From positions 1 to 38,154 of the forward strand of contig CAMLRS010000024.1 of the NCBI GenBank assembly GCA_946482515.1: a stretch of 38,154 nucleotides of DNA, given 5' to 3'. A model generated the notes under the pieces. It saw only the letters and a list, made by a program, of their open reading frames with translations. It was not told the DNA's origin and searched no databases. Origin of the DNA: an uncultured Flavobacteriales bacterium (lineage in GTDB: Bacteria > Bacteroidota > Bacteroidia > Flavobacteriales > Crocinitomicaceae). Position 1 is the first letter of the stretch. Each line of letters begins with the position of its first letter. Position numbers and translations under genes: made by a program. Shown here piece by piece: positions 1 to 8,600 of the stretch.

Positions 1-1
1 G

Positions 2-64
2 ATCAAGGATGCGCAAACGCGTGCCGAAATGAATGTCATGTTCAACGCCAACGATAAGAAATAG
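2..64 (+). CDS. 3' end of a CDS (partial, unknown product)
   Basis: An open frame enters from the left edge and ends at TAG 62-64, giving a 20-residue hydrophilic tail (…AEMNVMFNANDKK). Nothing in it identifies a family. A strong terminator hairpin 30 nt downstream supports a real gene end here. The rest of the gene lies outside the window. Confidence 0.55.
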   Translation: MKDAQTRAEMNVMFNANDKK

Positions 65-93
65 GTAGAATTACCTGCTATAACAAACAAGTA

Positions 94-126
94 AAAACCG
101 GGGTTTTCACCTCGGTTTTCTTTTTA
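94..126 (+). terminator. Rho-independent terminator of the partial gene
   Basis: A 10-bp stem (AAAACCGGGG 94-103 with CCTCGGTTTT 110-119, one G-U pair) encloses a 6-nt loop and is followed by a T-rich tail. It separates the left-edge gene from the cassette region. Confidence 0.85.
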
Positions 127-434
127 TAACAACTTGTTTTTCACATAAATACACGCGAATATTTCCCCTTCACATATTGTTTTATATTTTAACTCGAACG
201 CAAAAAATAGTCAATAAAAAAACAACTAAGAAATACGTTTGAATTAAGCACGTTTCGCCTTTTTTTTGATCATTCAATTTGGGGAGATGAATATTAGGCC
301 AGCTTCGATGAATACTTAATTATTTAGTTTAAACTGAAGTGCTGGATTTTATTAGTCCACCTAACTATAAGTGTTTCAATGGCATTACCATGGTAGTTAT
401 CTTTGGTCAAGCATTAATTAACAATTGCTGCCTT
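127..434. other. AT-rich intergenic region upstream of cassette 1
   Basis: About 300 bp with no credible gene. It is strongly AT-rich. A weak match to the -7 box (TCAATTTG, 274-281) is the only promoter-like word, and I found no well-spaced -33 TTG. An in-frame ATG at 339 would extend the next gene by 32 residues, but those residues do not resemble a signal peptide and have no counterpart in the paralogues. Confidence 0.5.
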
Positions 435-875
435 ATGAGAACACTACTACTACTATTGCTGACGGCGATAAGCCTCTGCACATTCAGCTCTTTTGCGCAA
501 CAGGAAGCCGCTTCTGCTACTATCCAGCCCACAGAATCATCTGATGCAGCCAATCTGGCGAAGATTACGCAAGTGTATGATCATGATTACATTATGGGAG
601 AACCGGTGTTGAAAACGGCGCTCCTGACATTACTGCGCGATCGCATTTCTTATATGGTGGAACCGGCTTCTGTCAACAATAAATACCCGCTAATTTCATC
701 TGTAGGGCTGATGACCGATCTGAATCCGGGTTTGCAGGCACATGATCCTGCGACATTCAGCCCGGAGACGTTCAATCCACTGATCTACAACTGGACCTTC
801 TTCCATAATAAAACGCTGGTATACCGCATCGACGGAACAGACTATATCATCATCATCCAACCACAGAATATATGA
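435..875 (+). CDS. Small Sec-exported cassette protein, copy 1
   Basis: This is a 146-aa protein with an N-terminal signal peptide (a Leu-rich stretch ending near SSFAQ). I start it at ATG 435, because the two paralogues at 3371 and 6126 begin with the signal peptide at the same point; a longer frame opens at 339. The mature N-terminus is variable. The C-terminal 80 residues match the paralogues closely: ISYxxEP, KYPLIxS, a FNPLIYxW block and a terminal YRIDGTDYxxxIQPQ. I see no catalytic motif and no T9SS sorting domain, so it is probably periplasmic or loosely surface-associated. Its TGA overlaps the next gene's ATG (ATGA, 872-875), so the two are very likely translationally coupled. I recognise it only as a Bacteroidota hypothetical family and assign no function. 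It may be a partner or chaperone of the cargo next to it. Confidence 0.85.
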   Translation: MRTLLLLLLTAISLCTFSSFAQQEAASATIQPTESSDAANLAKITQVYDHDYIMGEPVLKTALLTLLRDRISYMVEPASVNNKYPLISSVGLMTDLNPGLQAHDPATFSPETFNPLIYNWTFFHNKTLVYRIDGTDYIIIIQPQNI

Positions 876-2926
876 AAAAGCTACTACTATTAGTTACTGT
901 GCTTATTAGTGCAGCCGTTTCCGCGCAGAATTACAACATGCCATCGGGAACGAATACGATCAGTACATGCAGCGGTAATTTCTACGACAGTGGAGGTCCG
1001 GGCAGCGACTACGGTAGCTTGCAGGACCGGGTTTACACGATTTGCCCCTCCACACCAGGAGCTAAAATCCGCGTGAATTTTTCGGCATTTGATCTGCAGA
1101 ATAACACTGACTATCTGTATATTTTCGATGGTACAACCACTGGGGCACCTTCGTTGGGTGTCTACACAGGTACGACAAGTCCCGGTATTGTTCAGGCCAC
1201 TGTTTCCAACGCTTCCGGCTGTCTGACGTTTCGCTTTACCTCCAACCTGACGAACAATCAACCAGGCTGGGCGGGAGTGATCAGCTGTATTTCGCCTTGC
1301 CAGACCATCAATTCCAGCATTACCAGCTCAACACCGGCTGCGGGCGCGGGTGGCATCATCCGCATCTGCCAGGGACAGAATGTGAGCTTCACCGGAAGTG
1401 GTACGTTCTCAAGCAGCAGCGCGGGAGCTACTTATTCCTGGAATTTCGGCGACGGTACATCCGCCAATGGGATCAATGTGAACCATACATATTCAACGGC
1501 CGGTGGTTACTTGGTGAATCTGACGATCACCGACCCCAGCAGCTGTACCAGTACGAACCTGAATAACCAGGTAGTACAGGTTTCCACAACACCTACTATC
1601 AATACGAGTGCCACGCCTTCAACCTTGTGTACGAATCAGTTCTCGGCCCTCAATGCCGCCGTGACAATGAATACCTTTACGAGTAACTGTACGCCTCCTG
1701 TCAGTGGAACGACCTTCCTTCCCGATGGAACCGGGGTTTCCTACACCACATCGATCACCGCCGATTGTTATGCACCGGGTGCTACGATCACTTCTGCCAA
1801 CGACTTTATAAACCTGTGCCTTAACATTGAGCATTCCTTTTTGGGTGACCTTAGTATACGGTTCATCTGTCCGAACGGGCAATCGATGGTTTTGAAAGCC
1901 TATCCGGGTGGTTCTGGAACCTATCTTGGCTCGCCGTTGGATGATCCCGCAGTAGGCCCGGGAACCGGTACAACTTATTGTTTTACACCATCGGCAAGCA
2001 CACTGCTGATTTCCGGAACAACCACAACAGCTGGAAGTCCGGCAGGTAGCTCGATTGTAGCAGGAGACTACCAGCCTGTGCAGCCATTCAGCAATATGAT
2101 CGGCTGTCCGTTGAACGGTAGCTGGACGATTGAAGTAACTGATAACCTTGGAATTGACAATGGCTACATTTTTAACTGGGATTTTAACCTGACAGCTGCT
2201 TTGAACCTGGTTCCGGCGTTCACACCGACTATCGTTTCACAAGGCTGGGTAGCGAATCCGACTTTATATCCTGTCAATTCAACCCAGGCAAACGCTTTGC
2301 CAACTGCTATGGGAGTACAGTGCTATACTTATTCCGTTACGGATAACTTCGGTTGTACGTATACAGCTCCGCAGTGTATCAACGTAAACTGTATGTCATT
2401 ACCTGTAGGATTGGTTTCCTTCGATGCAAAGCCGGTCGAGAACTCGCGTGTTGAGCTGAGCTGGGTAACAGAATCCGAAGAAGACAACGATCGCTTTGAA
2501 GTGGATCGTTCGCTGGACGGCGAAAACTGGGAAAAGATCTACGTGACCAGTGGCGCTGGTGATTCGCAGGAAGAGCTGCACTACGAAGCTGTCGATCCGT
2601 CACCTTACAGAGGGATTTCCTACTACCGTCTGCGTCAGATCGATACCGACGGAACGGAACGCGTTTCCGATATCGATGTGGTGAATCTTTCAGCTGATGG
2701 ATTAGTGATTTATCCGAATCCGGCCAACGAATTCCTGGTATTGGAAGGCAATACAGCCGAATTAGCCGATTTCCAGCTGCTGGATGCCCTTGGAAAAGAT
2801 GTGAAAGCCCAGGTTCCGGTCAGCAAAATCTATGATGCGAAGCTGGAGCTGGATCTTTCAAACCTTGCAAAAGGAACTTACATGATCAAAACAACAACAG
2901 CAACCTACCTGATAGTAAAACAATAA
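872..2926 (+). CDS. T9SS cargo with CUB, PKD and P domains, copy 1
   Basis: This is a 684-aa secreted protein. Signal peptide 1-18 (VSAQ). A CUB-like domain spans about 20-142 (CSGxFYDxGG, then DYLYIFDG and GWAGVISC). A PKD domain spans about 150-236 (NFGDG at 191-195). A proprotein-convertase P domain spans about 315-441 (LGDLSIRF at 324, GSWTIEVTD, GYIFNWDF at 431). An Fn3-like pre-CTD region lies at 507-606, and a T9SS type A sorting domain at 610-684 (YPNPANEF, ending in KGTYMIK). No protease catalytic domain accompanies the P domain, so an adhesive or binding role outside the cell is inferred. It is coupled to the upstream small gene by a 4-nt overlap. TAA is followed at once by an in-frame TAG. 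The domain calls are strong; the biological role is unknown. Confidence 0.93.
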   Translation: MKKLLLLVTVLISAAVSAQNYNMPSGTNTISTCSGNFYDSGGPGSDYGSLQDRVYTICPSTPGAKIRVNFSAFDLQNNTDYLYIFDGTTTGAPSLGVYTGTTSPGIVQATVSNASGCLTFRFTSNLTNNQPGWAGVISCISPCQTINSSITSSTPAAGAGGIIRICQGQNVSFTGSGTFSSSSAGATYSWNFGDGTSANGINVNHTYSTAGGYLVNLTITDPSSCTSTNLNNQVVQVSTTPTINTSATPSTLCTNQFSALNAAVTMNTFTSNCTPPVSGTTFLPDGTGVSYTTSITADCYAPGATITSANDFINLCLNIEHSFLGDLSIRFICPNGQSMVLKAYPGGSGTYLGSPLDDPAVGPGTGTTYCFTPSASTLLISGTTTTAGSPAGSSIVAGDYQPVQPFSNMIGCPLNGSWTIEVTDNLGIDNGYIFNWDFNLTAALNLVPAFTPTIVSQGWVANPTLYPVNSTQANALPTAMGVQCYTYSVTDNFGCTYTAPQCINVNCMSLPVGLVSFDAKPVENSRVELSWVTESEEDNDRFEVDRSLDGENWEKIYVTSGAGDSQEELHYEAVDPSPYRGISYYRLRQIDTDGTERVSDIDVVNLSADGLVIYPNPANEFLVLEGNTAELADFQLLDALGKDVKAQVPVSKIYDAKLELDLSNLAKGTYMIKTTTATYLIVKQ

Positions 2927-2992
2927 TAGTTTAGCGACGGAAGAACGCCTGATTTATTTTCTTGGGGGAGGATAGATCGGGCGTTCTTTTTT
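2927..2992 (+). terminator. Cassette 1 3' element and terminator
   Basis: TAGTTTAGCGAC (2927-2938) follows the stop codon directly and recurs after the other two cassettes. A 12-bp stem comes next (AGAACGCCTGAT 2942-2953 with ATCGGGCGTTCT 2976-2987), followed by a run of T. This is a strong intrinsic terminator, so each cassette is probably its own transcription unit. Confidence 0.9.
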
Positions 2993-3370
2993 ATGATATT
3001 GGCTAGTGAGTGTTGTTGTGATGTGTGAATATCTATGGGTAAGTGCAATCAAAAATGATCAAATCGATCTATGTGTTTGTTTTTTAATAATTAACAAGGA
3101 TGATTATTAATATTGAAACAATATTTTTAACAAAAAAATGATTTAATGTGAATTAATAAACAACTAAAAAGTATTTATTAATTATGTTAAAACTACACAT
3201 TTGATGATCAAAACAACTTTTTGATTGAATATATTTAAATTATTAACGAATACCTATGTGTTTAGTTTAATTTCTTGTAAACCAAATATATGGCCGTTAA
3301 ACCGGGTAGTGTGTTTTTTAATGTAAAAAGCTAGCCAACTTTGGGATCGAACACCCCAAAATGCTACTAG
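2993..3370. other. AT-rich spacer between cassettes 1 and 2
   Basis: About 380 bp that is very AT-rich, with no credible gene. Near its right end a weak -7-like word (CAACTTTG, 3336-3343) overlaps a small hairpin (TTTGGG 3340-3345 with CCCAAA 3355-3360) just before the next ATG. No convincing -33 element is visible. Confidence 0.5.
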
Positions 3371-3814
3371 ATGAAATCACCCCTTTTATCGCTGCTGGCA
3401 CTACTCATTCCCTTCGCATTTTTTGCGCAGGAAGCAGCACCAGGCGTTATCAGTACTGCTACGGATCCGGATGCAGCCTATCACGAATGCATTAATGCAA
3501 TTTATTCTGCTGAATACCTTGAAAATGCTTCTTCATTGAGGCCAGCCCTTCTCGATCTGCTCAAAAACCGTGTTTCCTATGTGGAAGAACCGGTTCGTGC
3601 AGATGACAAATACCCGTTGTTATCCTCGCTTCCGCTGATGAACAAGTTCAATACAGCGATTCAACCACACGATCCGGCCCTGTTTAATGTCCAGACATTC
3701 AATCCGCTGATCTATTCCTGGAATTTTTTCGATAACAGGATACAGGTTTACCGCATAGACGGGACGGATTACCTCCTTGTCGTTCAGCCACAAGTACATC
3801 CTGAACAGAATTAA
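3371..3814 (+). CDS. Small Sec-exported cassette protein, copy 2
   Basis: This 147-aa paralogue of the protein at 435 begins with a hydrophobic signal peptide ending near FFAQ. After a variable stretch of about 35 residues the conserved core follows: RVSYVEEP, DKYPLLSSLPLMNK, HDPALFNV, FNPLIYSWNFF and YRIDGTDYLLVVQPQ. The core is closer to copy 3 than to copy 1. The stop lies 13 nt before the ATG of the partner cargo, so the two are cotranscribed. No catalytic residues and no sorting domain can be seen. Function unknown. Confidence 0.88.
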   Translation: MKSPLLSLLALLIPFAFFAQEAAPGVISTATDPDAAYHECINAIYSAEYLENASSLRPALLDLLKNRVSYVEEPVRADDKYPLLSSLPLMNKFNTAIQPHDPALFNVQTFNPLIYSWNFFDNRIQVYRIDGTDYLLVVQPQVHPEQN

Positions 3815-3827
3815 AACCACCTGCTCT

Positions 3828-5882
3828 ATGAAAAAAATACTACTCATGGCTGGCGGCCTGTTTTTAACAGGTGTGCTTTCAGCTCAGACTTATACAATGC
3901 CGTCATTTGACGGAAGTGTGACCACTTGCAGCGGAACCTTTTACGATAATGGTGGGGCCGGTGGAAATTACGGCGGATTCTGGGATGCAGACTACACGAT
4001 TACTCCGACAGCAGGGAATCGTACGCGCCTCACATTCACCGCTTTTCAGCTTGAAAACAATGTGGATTATCTCTATATCTACGATGGTACATCGGCTGCT
4101 GCTCCTCTGATTGGGGTGTACACAGGTGCTGTAAGCCCCGGCGTGGTTACCGCCTCACAGAGCAACCTCAGCGGTGCTTTGACCGTTCGCTTTCAGTCGG
4201 ACTTTTTTACCAATATGGCTGGTTGGGCAGCTACGATCAGCTGTTTGCCGCTTTGCCAGAACATCACCGCAAATTTTGTGAGCTCCAACCCGGCTCCGAA
4301 TGGCAGTGGGGTCATTCGCGCATGTCAGAACCAAAGCGTGAACTTCGTTGGTAGCGGTACATTCAGTACCAGTAGCACCGGAGCGACTTATACATGGGAT
4401 TTCGGCGACGGAACAACCGGCACAGGGGCCAGCGTCAACCATGCCTATACAACAGGAGGCATTTACCTTGTGAACCTCACGATCACTGATCCGAACGGTT
4501 GCCGGAATAACAATTTCCTCAACCGGATCGTGCAGATTTCAACCACACCGACGATCTCAACAAGCGCTACACCTGCAACGTTGTGTACCAACCAGTTTTC
4601 TGCGCTCAATGCAACCGTTACCATGAACGGCTCGAACTATAACTGTTCACCTGCAATTGTCGGAACGACCTTCCTGCCGGATAACAGCAGCGGTAACTAT
4701 ACGACTTCCATTCCGGTGAATTGCTACACGGCTGGCGCCACTATCACATCGGCAAACGATTTTCAGAACATTTGTCTCAACATCGAACATTCATACCTGG
4801 GTGACCTCAACATCCGCTTTATCTGCCCGAATGGTCAATCGATGGTGCTGAAAGCCTATCCGGGTGGCGCAGGAACCTACCTTGGCGCACCGATAGACGA
4901 CCTTACTTCCGGTCCCGGAACCGGACGTACCTACTGTTTTACACCTTCGGCAACCACATTGATGGTGTCTGGCGCCACTTCAGCTGCGGGATCTCCGTCC
5001 GGAAATTCTATTGTTGCAGGCGATTACAGACCAGTGCAGGCATTTACGAACATGATCGGGTGTCCGCTGAACGGTAACTGGACGATCGAAATTACGGATA
5101 ACCTGTTTTCTGATGACGGCTACATTTTTAACTGGGACTTTAACCTCACAGTTGCGCCATCTCCTTCTTACAGCTTTACACCAACCATCGTTTCACAAGG
5201 CTGGGTACCGAATCCGGCTTTGTACCAGGTAAATGCTACGCAGGCGAATGCGTTGCCAACAACGATGGGTGTGCATTGCTATAATTATTCGGTTACGGAT
5301 AACTTCGGCTGTACGTATACAGCTCCGCAGTGTATCAACGTAAACTGTATGTCGTTGCCAGTGGGATTGGTTTCCTTCGATGCGAAGCCGGTCGAGAACT
5401 CGCGCGTTGAGCTGAGCTGGGTAACGGAATCCGAAGAAGACAACGACCGTTTTGAAGTAGACCGCTCACTGGATGGCGAAAACTGGGAAAAGATCTATGT
5501 AACGAGCGGCGCCGGTGATTCGCAGGAAGAGCTGCACTACGAAGCGGTTGACCCATCGCCTTACAGAGGGATTTCCTACTACCGTCTGCGTCAGATCGAT
5601 ACCGACGGAACGGAACGCGTTTCCGATATCGATGTGGTGAATCTTTCGGCTGACGGACTGGTGATTTACCCGAACCCGGCCAACGAGTTCCTGGTACTGG
5701 AAGGAAATATGAACGAGCTTGAAAGCTTCCAGCTGCTGGATGCACTCGGAAAAGACGTGAAAGCACAGGTTTCAATCAGTAAAGTATACGACGCGAAGCT
5801 GGAACTGGACCTTTCCAATCTTGCCAAAGGAACCTACATGATCAAAACAACAACGGCTACCTATCTGGTAGTGAAACAATAA
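3828..5882 (+). CDS. T9SS cargo with CUB, PKD and P domains, copy 2
   Basis: This is a 684-aa protein. I start it at ATG 3828 (MKKILLM…), where the signal peptide begins, although the frame is open from 3777. Signal peptide, CUB, PKD (DFGDG), P domain (LGDLNIRF, GNWTIEITD), Fn3-like and T9SS type A CTD follow in the same order and at nearly the same positions as copy 1. The first half resembles copy 3 more (CUB core FYDNGGAGGNYGG, identical in both). The C-terminal 130 or so residues are almost identical to copy 1. This looks like a mosaic made by recombination between copies. Stop TAA is followed by TAG. An extracellular, cell-surface location is inferred. Confidence 0.93.
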   Translation: MKKILLMAGGLFLTGVLSAQTYTMPSFDGSVTTCSGTFYDNGGAGGNYGGFWDADYTITPTAGNRTRLTFTAFQLENNVDYLYIYDGTSAAAPLIGVYTGAVSPGVVTASQSNLSGALTVRFQSDFFTNMAGWAATISCLPLCQNITANFVSSNPAPNGSGVIRACQNQSVNFVGSGTFSTSSTGATYTWDFGDGTTGTGASVNHAYTTGGIYLVNLTITDPNGCRNNNFLNRIVQISTTPTISTSATPATLCTNQFSALNATVTMNGSNYNCSPAIVGTTFLPDNSSGNYTTSIPVNCYTAGATITSANDFQNICLNIEHSYLGDLNIRFICPNGQSMVLKAYPGGAGTYLGAPIDDLTSGPGTGRTYCFTPSATTLMVSGATSAAGSPSGNSIVAGDYRPVQAFTNMIGCPLNGNWTIEITDNLFSDDGYIFNWDFNLTVAPSPSYSFTPTIVSQGWVPNPALYQVNATQANALPTTMGVHCYNYSVTDNFGCTYTAPQCINVNCMSLPVGLVSFDAKPVENSRVELSWVTESEEDNDRFEVDRSLDGENWEKIYVTSGAGDSQEELHYEAVDPSPYRGISYYRLRQIDTDGTERVSDIDVVNLSADGLVIYPNPANEFLVLEGNMNELESFQLLDALGKDVKAQVSISKVYDAKLELDLSNLAKGTYMIKTTTATYLVVKQ

Positions 5883-5946
5883 TAGTTTAGCGACGGGAAA
5901 CGCCTGATCTGTTCTTCTTCTGGAGAAATGGATCGGGTGTTTTTTT
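5883..5946 (+). terminator. Cassette 2 3' element and terminator
   Basis: The 12-nt TAGTTTAGCGAC element (5883-5894) is followed by a 12-bp stem (AAACGCCTGATC 5898-5909 with GATCGGGTGTTT 5931-5942, two G-U pairs) and a run of T. It is homologous to the terminator after copy 1. Confidence 0.88.
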
Positions 5947-5955
5947 ACCGGTATT

Positions 5956-6030
5956 GCAACCTGGTAATAGACAATAATTTTAGAACGGGCCGCCTGATTT
6001 ATCCTTTCTCAGAGGATGGTCAGCGTTTTT
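5956..6030 (+). pseudogene. Relic 3' end of a lost cassette copy
   Basis: This stretch aligns with the 3' end of the cargo gene just upstream. CTGGTAATAG-ACAATAAT corresponds to the last codons and stop of that gene (CTGGTAGTGAAACAATAAT), then TTTAGA-ACGGG corresponds to TTTAGCGACGGG, then GCCTGAT and a decayed stem (CGCCTGA 5991-5997, TCAGCG 6020-6025) with a run of T. It looks like a second, degraded copy of the cassette's gene end and terminator, left by deletion of a fourth cassette or by a local duplication. It may still work as a weak terminator. Confidence 0.6.
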
Positions 6031-6125
6031 GATTTTAGTGCTGCCGTTTTAAGTTTTCTTAACCGGAAACGTTTTTTTTTACCGCAAAAGCGGGGGATAT
6101 TTGAGTAATCCTCAAAGTATTTGTC

Positions 6126-6524
6126 ATGAGAAAGTCATTTGTACTCCTCTCACTAATACTACTTACTACCACACGACTATTCGCTCAAAATGACTCGCTC
6201 AACGCAGTCAAAATTGCCGAAGTTTACGGACCAACTTTCCAGACCGAATGGCCTATTTTATATGGTCAGCTCGAAGAATTACTGAACACAAGGATTTCCT
6301 ATGTGGAAGAACCCGTTTATCCGGATGAGAAATATCCCCTGATAGCGTCGCTACCGCTGATGAACAAGCACAATCCGGCATTGCAGCCGCACGATCCGGC
6401 GCTGTTCAATGTCATTACCTTCAATCCGCTGATCTATACCTGGAATTTTTTCGACGATAATATCCTTGTTTACCGCATAGATGGTACCGATTACCTGCTG
6501 GTCATTCAACCTCAATCACCTTGA
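6126..6524 (+). CDS. Small Sec-exported cassette protein, copy 3
   Basis: At 132 aa this is the shortest of the three paralogues. The signal peptide ends near RLFAQ, and the variable N-terminal part is shortened by about 15 residues. The conserved core is complete: RISYVEEP, EKYPLIASLPLMNK, HDPALFNV, FNPLIYTWNFF, YRIDGTDYLLVIQPQ. The variable N-terminus beside a fixed C-terminal core suggests that the core carries the function. The stop lies 24 nt before the partner's ATG. Function unknown. Confidence 0.88.
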   Translation: MRKSFVLLSLILLTTTRLFAQNDSLNAVKIAEVYGPTFQTEWPILYGQLEELLNTRISYVEEPVYPDEKYPLIASLPLMNKHNPALQPHDPALFNVITFNPLIYTWNFFDDNILVYRIDGTDYLLVIQPQSP

Positions 6525-6548
6525 TTAGAATAACCAACAGACATTCGT

Positions 6549-8600
6549 ATGAAAACAGTGATACTAGTTGGCTGCCTGTTATTAACGGGCACCTTCTCCG
6601 CTCAGACCTATACAATGCCTGCGATAGATGCGAGCGTGACGACCTGCAGCGGAACCTTTTACGATAACGGCGGGGCTGGTGGCAATTACGGCGGCCTGTG
6701 GGATGCAGATTATACGATAACTCCAACGGCGGGCAATCGTGTCCGCCTTGCATTTACGGCATTCCAGCTGGAAAACAATTTCGACTTCCTGTACATCTAT
6801 GACGGTACGTCCATTTCAGCGCCATTGATAGGCGTTTATACCGGAACGGTGAGTCCGGGAACTGTAACGGCTAGCCAAAGCAACCTGAGCGGCGCGCTGA
6901 CAGTCCGGTTCCGGTCGGATTTAACAACCAACCTGGCCGGCTGGACAGCTACCATCAGCTGTTTGCCGTTGTGTCAGACCATCACTGCCAACTTCGTAAG
7001 TTCCAACCCTGCACCTAACGGCAGCGGGATCGTTCGGCTGTGTCAGAATCAAAACGTGAACTTCGTTGGAAGCGGTACGTTTTCTACCAGCGGTACAGGA
7101 GCTACTTATTTATGGAGCTTTGGCGACGGAACAACCGCGGCAGGAACCAGTGTCAATAAAACGTATGCTGCCGGAGGCATTTACGTCGCTAATCTTCGGA
7201 TCACCGACCCCAATGGTTGTATCAACAATAACAACCTCAATCGCGTTGTGCAGGTTTCTACCACACCTACGATCAATACGAGTGCAACCCCGGCTACCTT
7301 GTGTACGAACCAGTTTTCGGCATTGAACGCCGTGATTACTATGAATGGCGTGGTTTACAACTGTTCGCCGCCGGTCAGCGGAACAACTTTTCTGCCCGAC
7401 AACAGCGCCGGGGTGTACCAGACTTCCATTACGGTCAATTGTTATGCGCCGGGTGCTGCGATCGCAGCTGCTACTGATTTCCAGAACGTATGTCTCAACA
7501 TCGAGCATTCGTACCTGGGCGATCTTAACATGCGGTTCATTTGTCCGAACGGACAATCAATGGTACTGAAATCCTATCCGGGTGGTGCGGGAACGTACCT
7601 CGGCGCGCCAATCGATGACCTGGTTTCAGGCCCGGGAACAGGACGACAATATTGCTTTACACCCGCAGCAACGACACTTCTTACGGCGGGAACGACTTCG
7701 CCGGCAGGAACACCTTCCGGAAACTCCATCGTTGCCGGTAATTACCGGCCGGTAAATCCATTCACGAACCTGGTCGGCTGCCCGCTGAATGGCAACTGGA
7801 CAATAGAGATCACCGACAACCTTGCTTCCGACGACGGCTACATCTTCAACTGGGATGTGAACTTCACGGTGGCACAACCGGCAGCTTACAGCTTCACACC
7901 AACAATCGCGTCGCAGGGCTGGGTGCCGAACCCCGCAGTTTACCAGGTCAATGCCACACAGGCGAATGCTTTGCCTACCACGATGGGAACGCATTGCTAC
8001 AACTATTCGCTGACTGATAACTTCGGTTGTCCTTATACGGTTTCACAATGTATCAACGTGAATTGTACGTCGTTGCCGGTAGGGCTGGTTTCCTTCGATG
8101 CAAAGCCTGTCGAACATACCCGTGTGGAATTGAGCTGGATAACGGAATCCGAAGAAGACAACGACCGTTTTGAAGTGGATCGTTCTGTCGACGGCGAAAT
8201 CTGGGAGAAAATCGCCGTACTGAACGGTGCCGGCGATTCACAGGAAGAACTACACTATTTCACCGTAGATCCAACGCCTTACCGGGGTATTTCCTACTAC
8301 CGTTTGCGCCAGATCGATACCGATGGAACAGAACGGATTTCCGACATCGATGTGGTGAACCTTTCAGCCGACGGACTGGTTATTTACCCGAATCCGGCCA
8401 ACGATTATTTAGTGGTGGAAGGCAATCTTCAGGAACTGGAGACTTTCCAGCTGCTGGATGCCAGCGGACGAGATGTCCGACCACAAATTGCGGTAAGTGA
8501 GGTACACGATTCCAAGCTGGAGCTGAATGTTTCGGAATTGGCGAAAGGAACCTATATGGTACGAACAACAACAGCTGCCTACCTGGTAGTGATCCAATAG
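6549..8600 (+). CDS. T9SS cargo with CUB, PKD and P domains, copy 3
   Basis: This 683-aa protein has the same domain order as copies 1 and 2: signal peptide, CUB, PKD (SFGDG), P domain (LGDLNMRF, GNWTIEITD, GYIFNWDV), Fn3-like and T9SS type A CTD (YPNPANDY, ending KGTYMVR). Its N-terminal half is close to copy 2. Its C-terminal 180 residues differ from both others (for example EIWEKIAVLNG for ENWEKIYVTSG), so it escaped the homogenisation seen between copies 1 and 2. It stops with TAG where the others use TAA, again followed directly by TAG. Role unknown; a surface-exposed binding protein is the likely class. Confidence 0.92.
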   Translation: MKTVILVGCLLLTGTFSAQTYTMPAIDASVTTCSGTFYDNGGAGGNYGGLWDADYTITPTAGNRVRLAFTAFQLENNFDFLYIYDGTSISAPLIGVYTGTVSPGTVTASQSNLSGALTVRFRSDLTTNLAGWTATISCLPLCQTITANFVSSNPAPNGSGIVRLCQNQNVNFVGSGTFSTSGTGATYLWSFGDGTTAAGTSVNKTYAAGGIYVANLRITDPNGCINNNNLNRVVQVSTTPTINTSATPATLCTNQFSALNAVITMNGVVYNCSPPVSGTTFLPDNSAGVYQTSITVNCYAPGAAIAAATDFQNVCLNIEHSYLGDLNMRFICPNGQSMVLKSYPGGAGTYLGAPIDDLVSGPGTGRQYCFTPAATTLLTAGTTSPAGTPSGNSIVAGNYRPVNPFTNLVGCPLNGNWTIEITDNLASDDGYIFNWDVNFTVAQPAAYSFTPTIASQGWVPNPAVYQVNATQANALPTTMGTHCYNYSLTDNFGCPYTVSQCINVNCTSLPVGLVSFDAKPVEHTRVELSWITESEEDNDRFEVDRSVDGEIWEKIAVLNGAGDSQEELHYFTVDPTPYRGISYYRLRQIDTDGTERISDIDVVNLSADGLVIYPNPANDYLVVEGNLQELETFQLLDASGRDVRPQIAVSEVHDSKLELNVSELAKGTYMVRTTTAAYLVVIQ

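Noticed and set aside
339..434. Earlier start for the first small cassette protein
   Set aside because: The extra 32 residues are not signal-peptide-like, precede a good signal peptide, and are missing from both paralogues.
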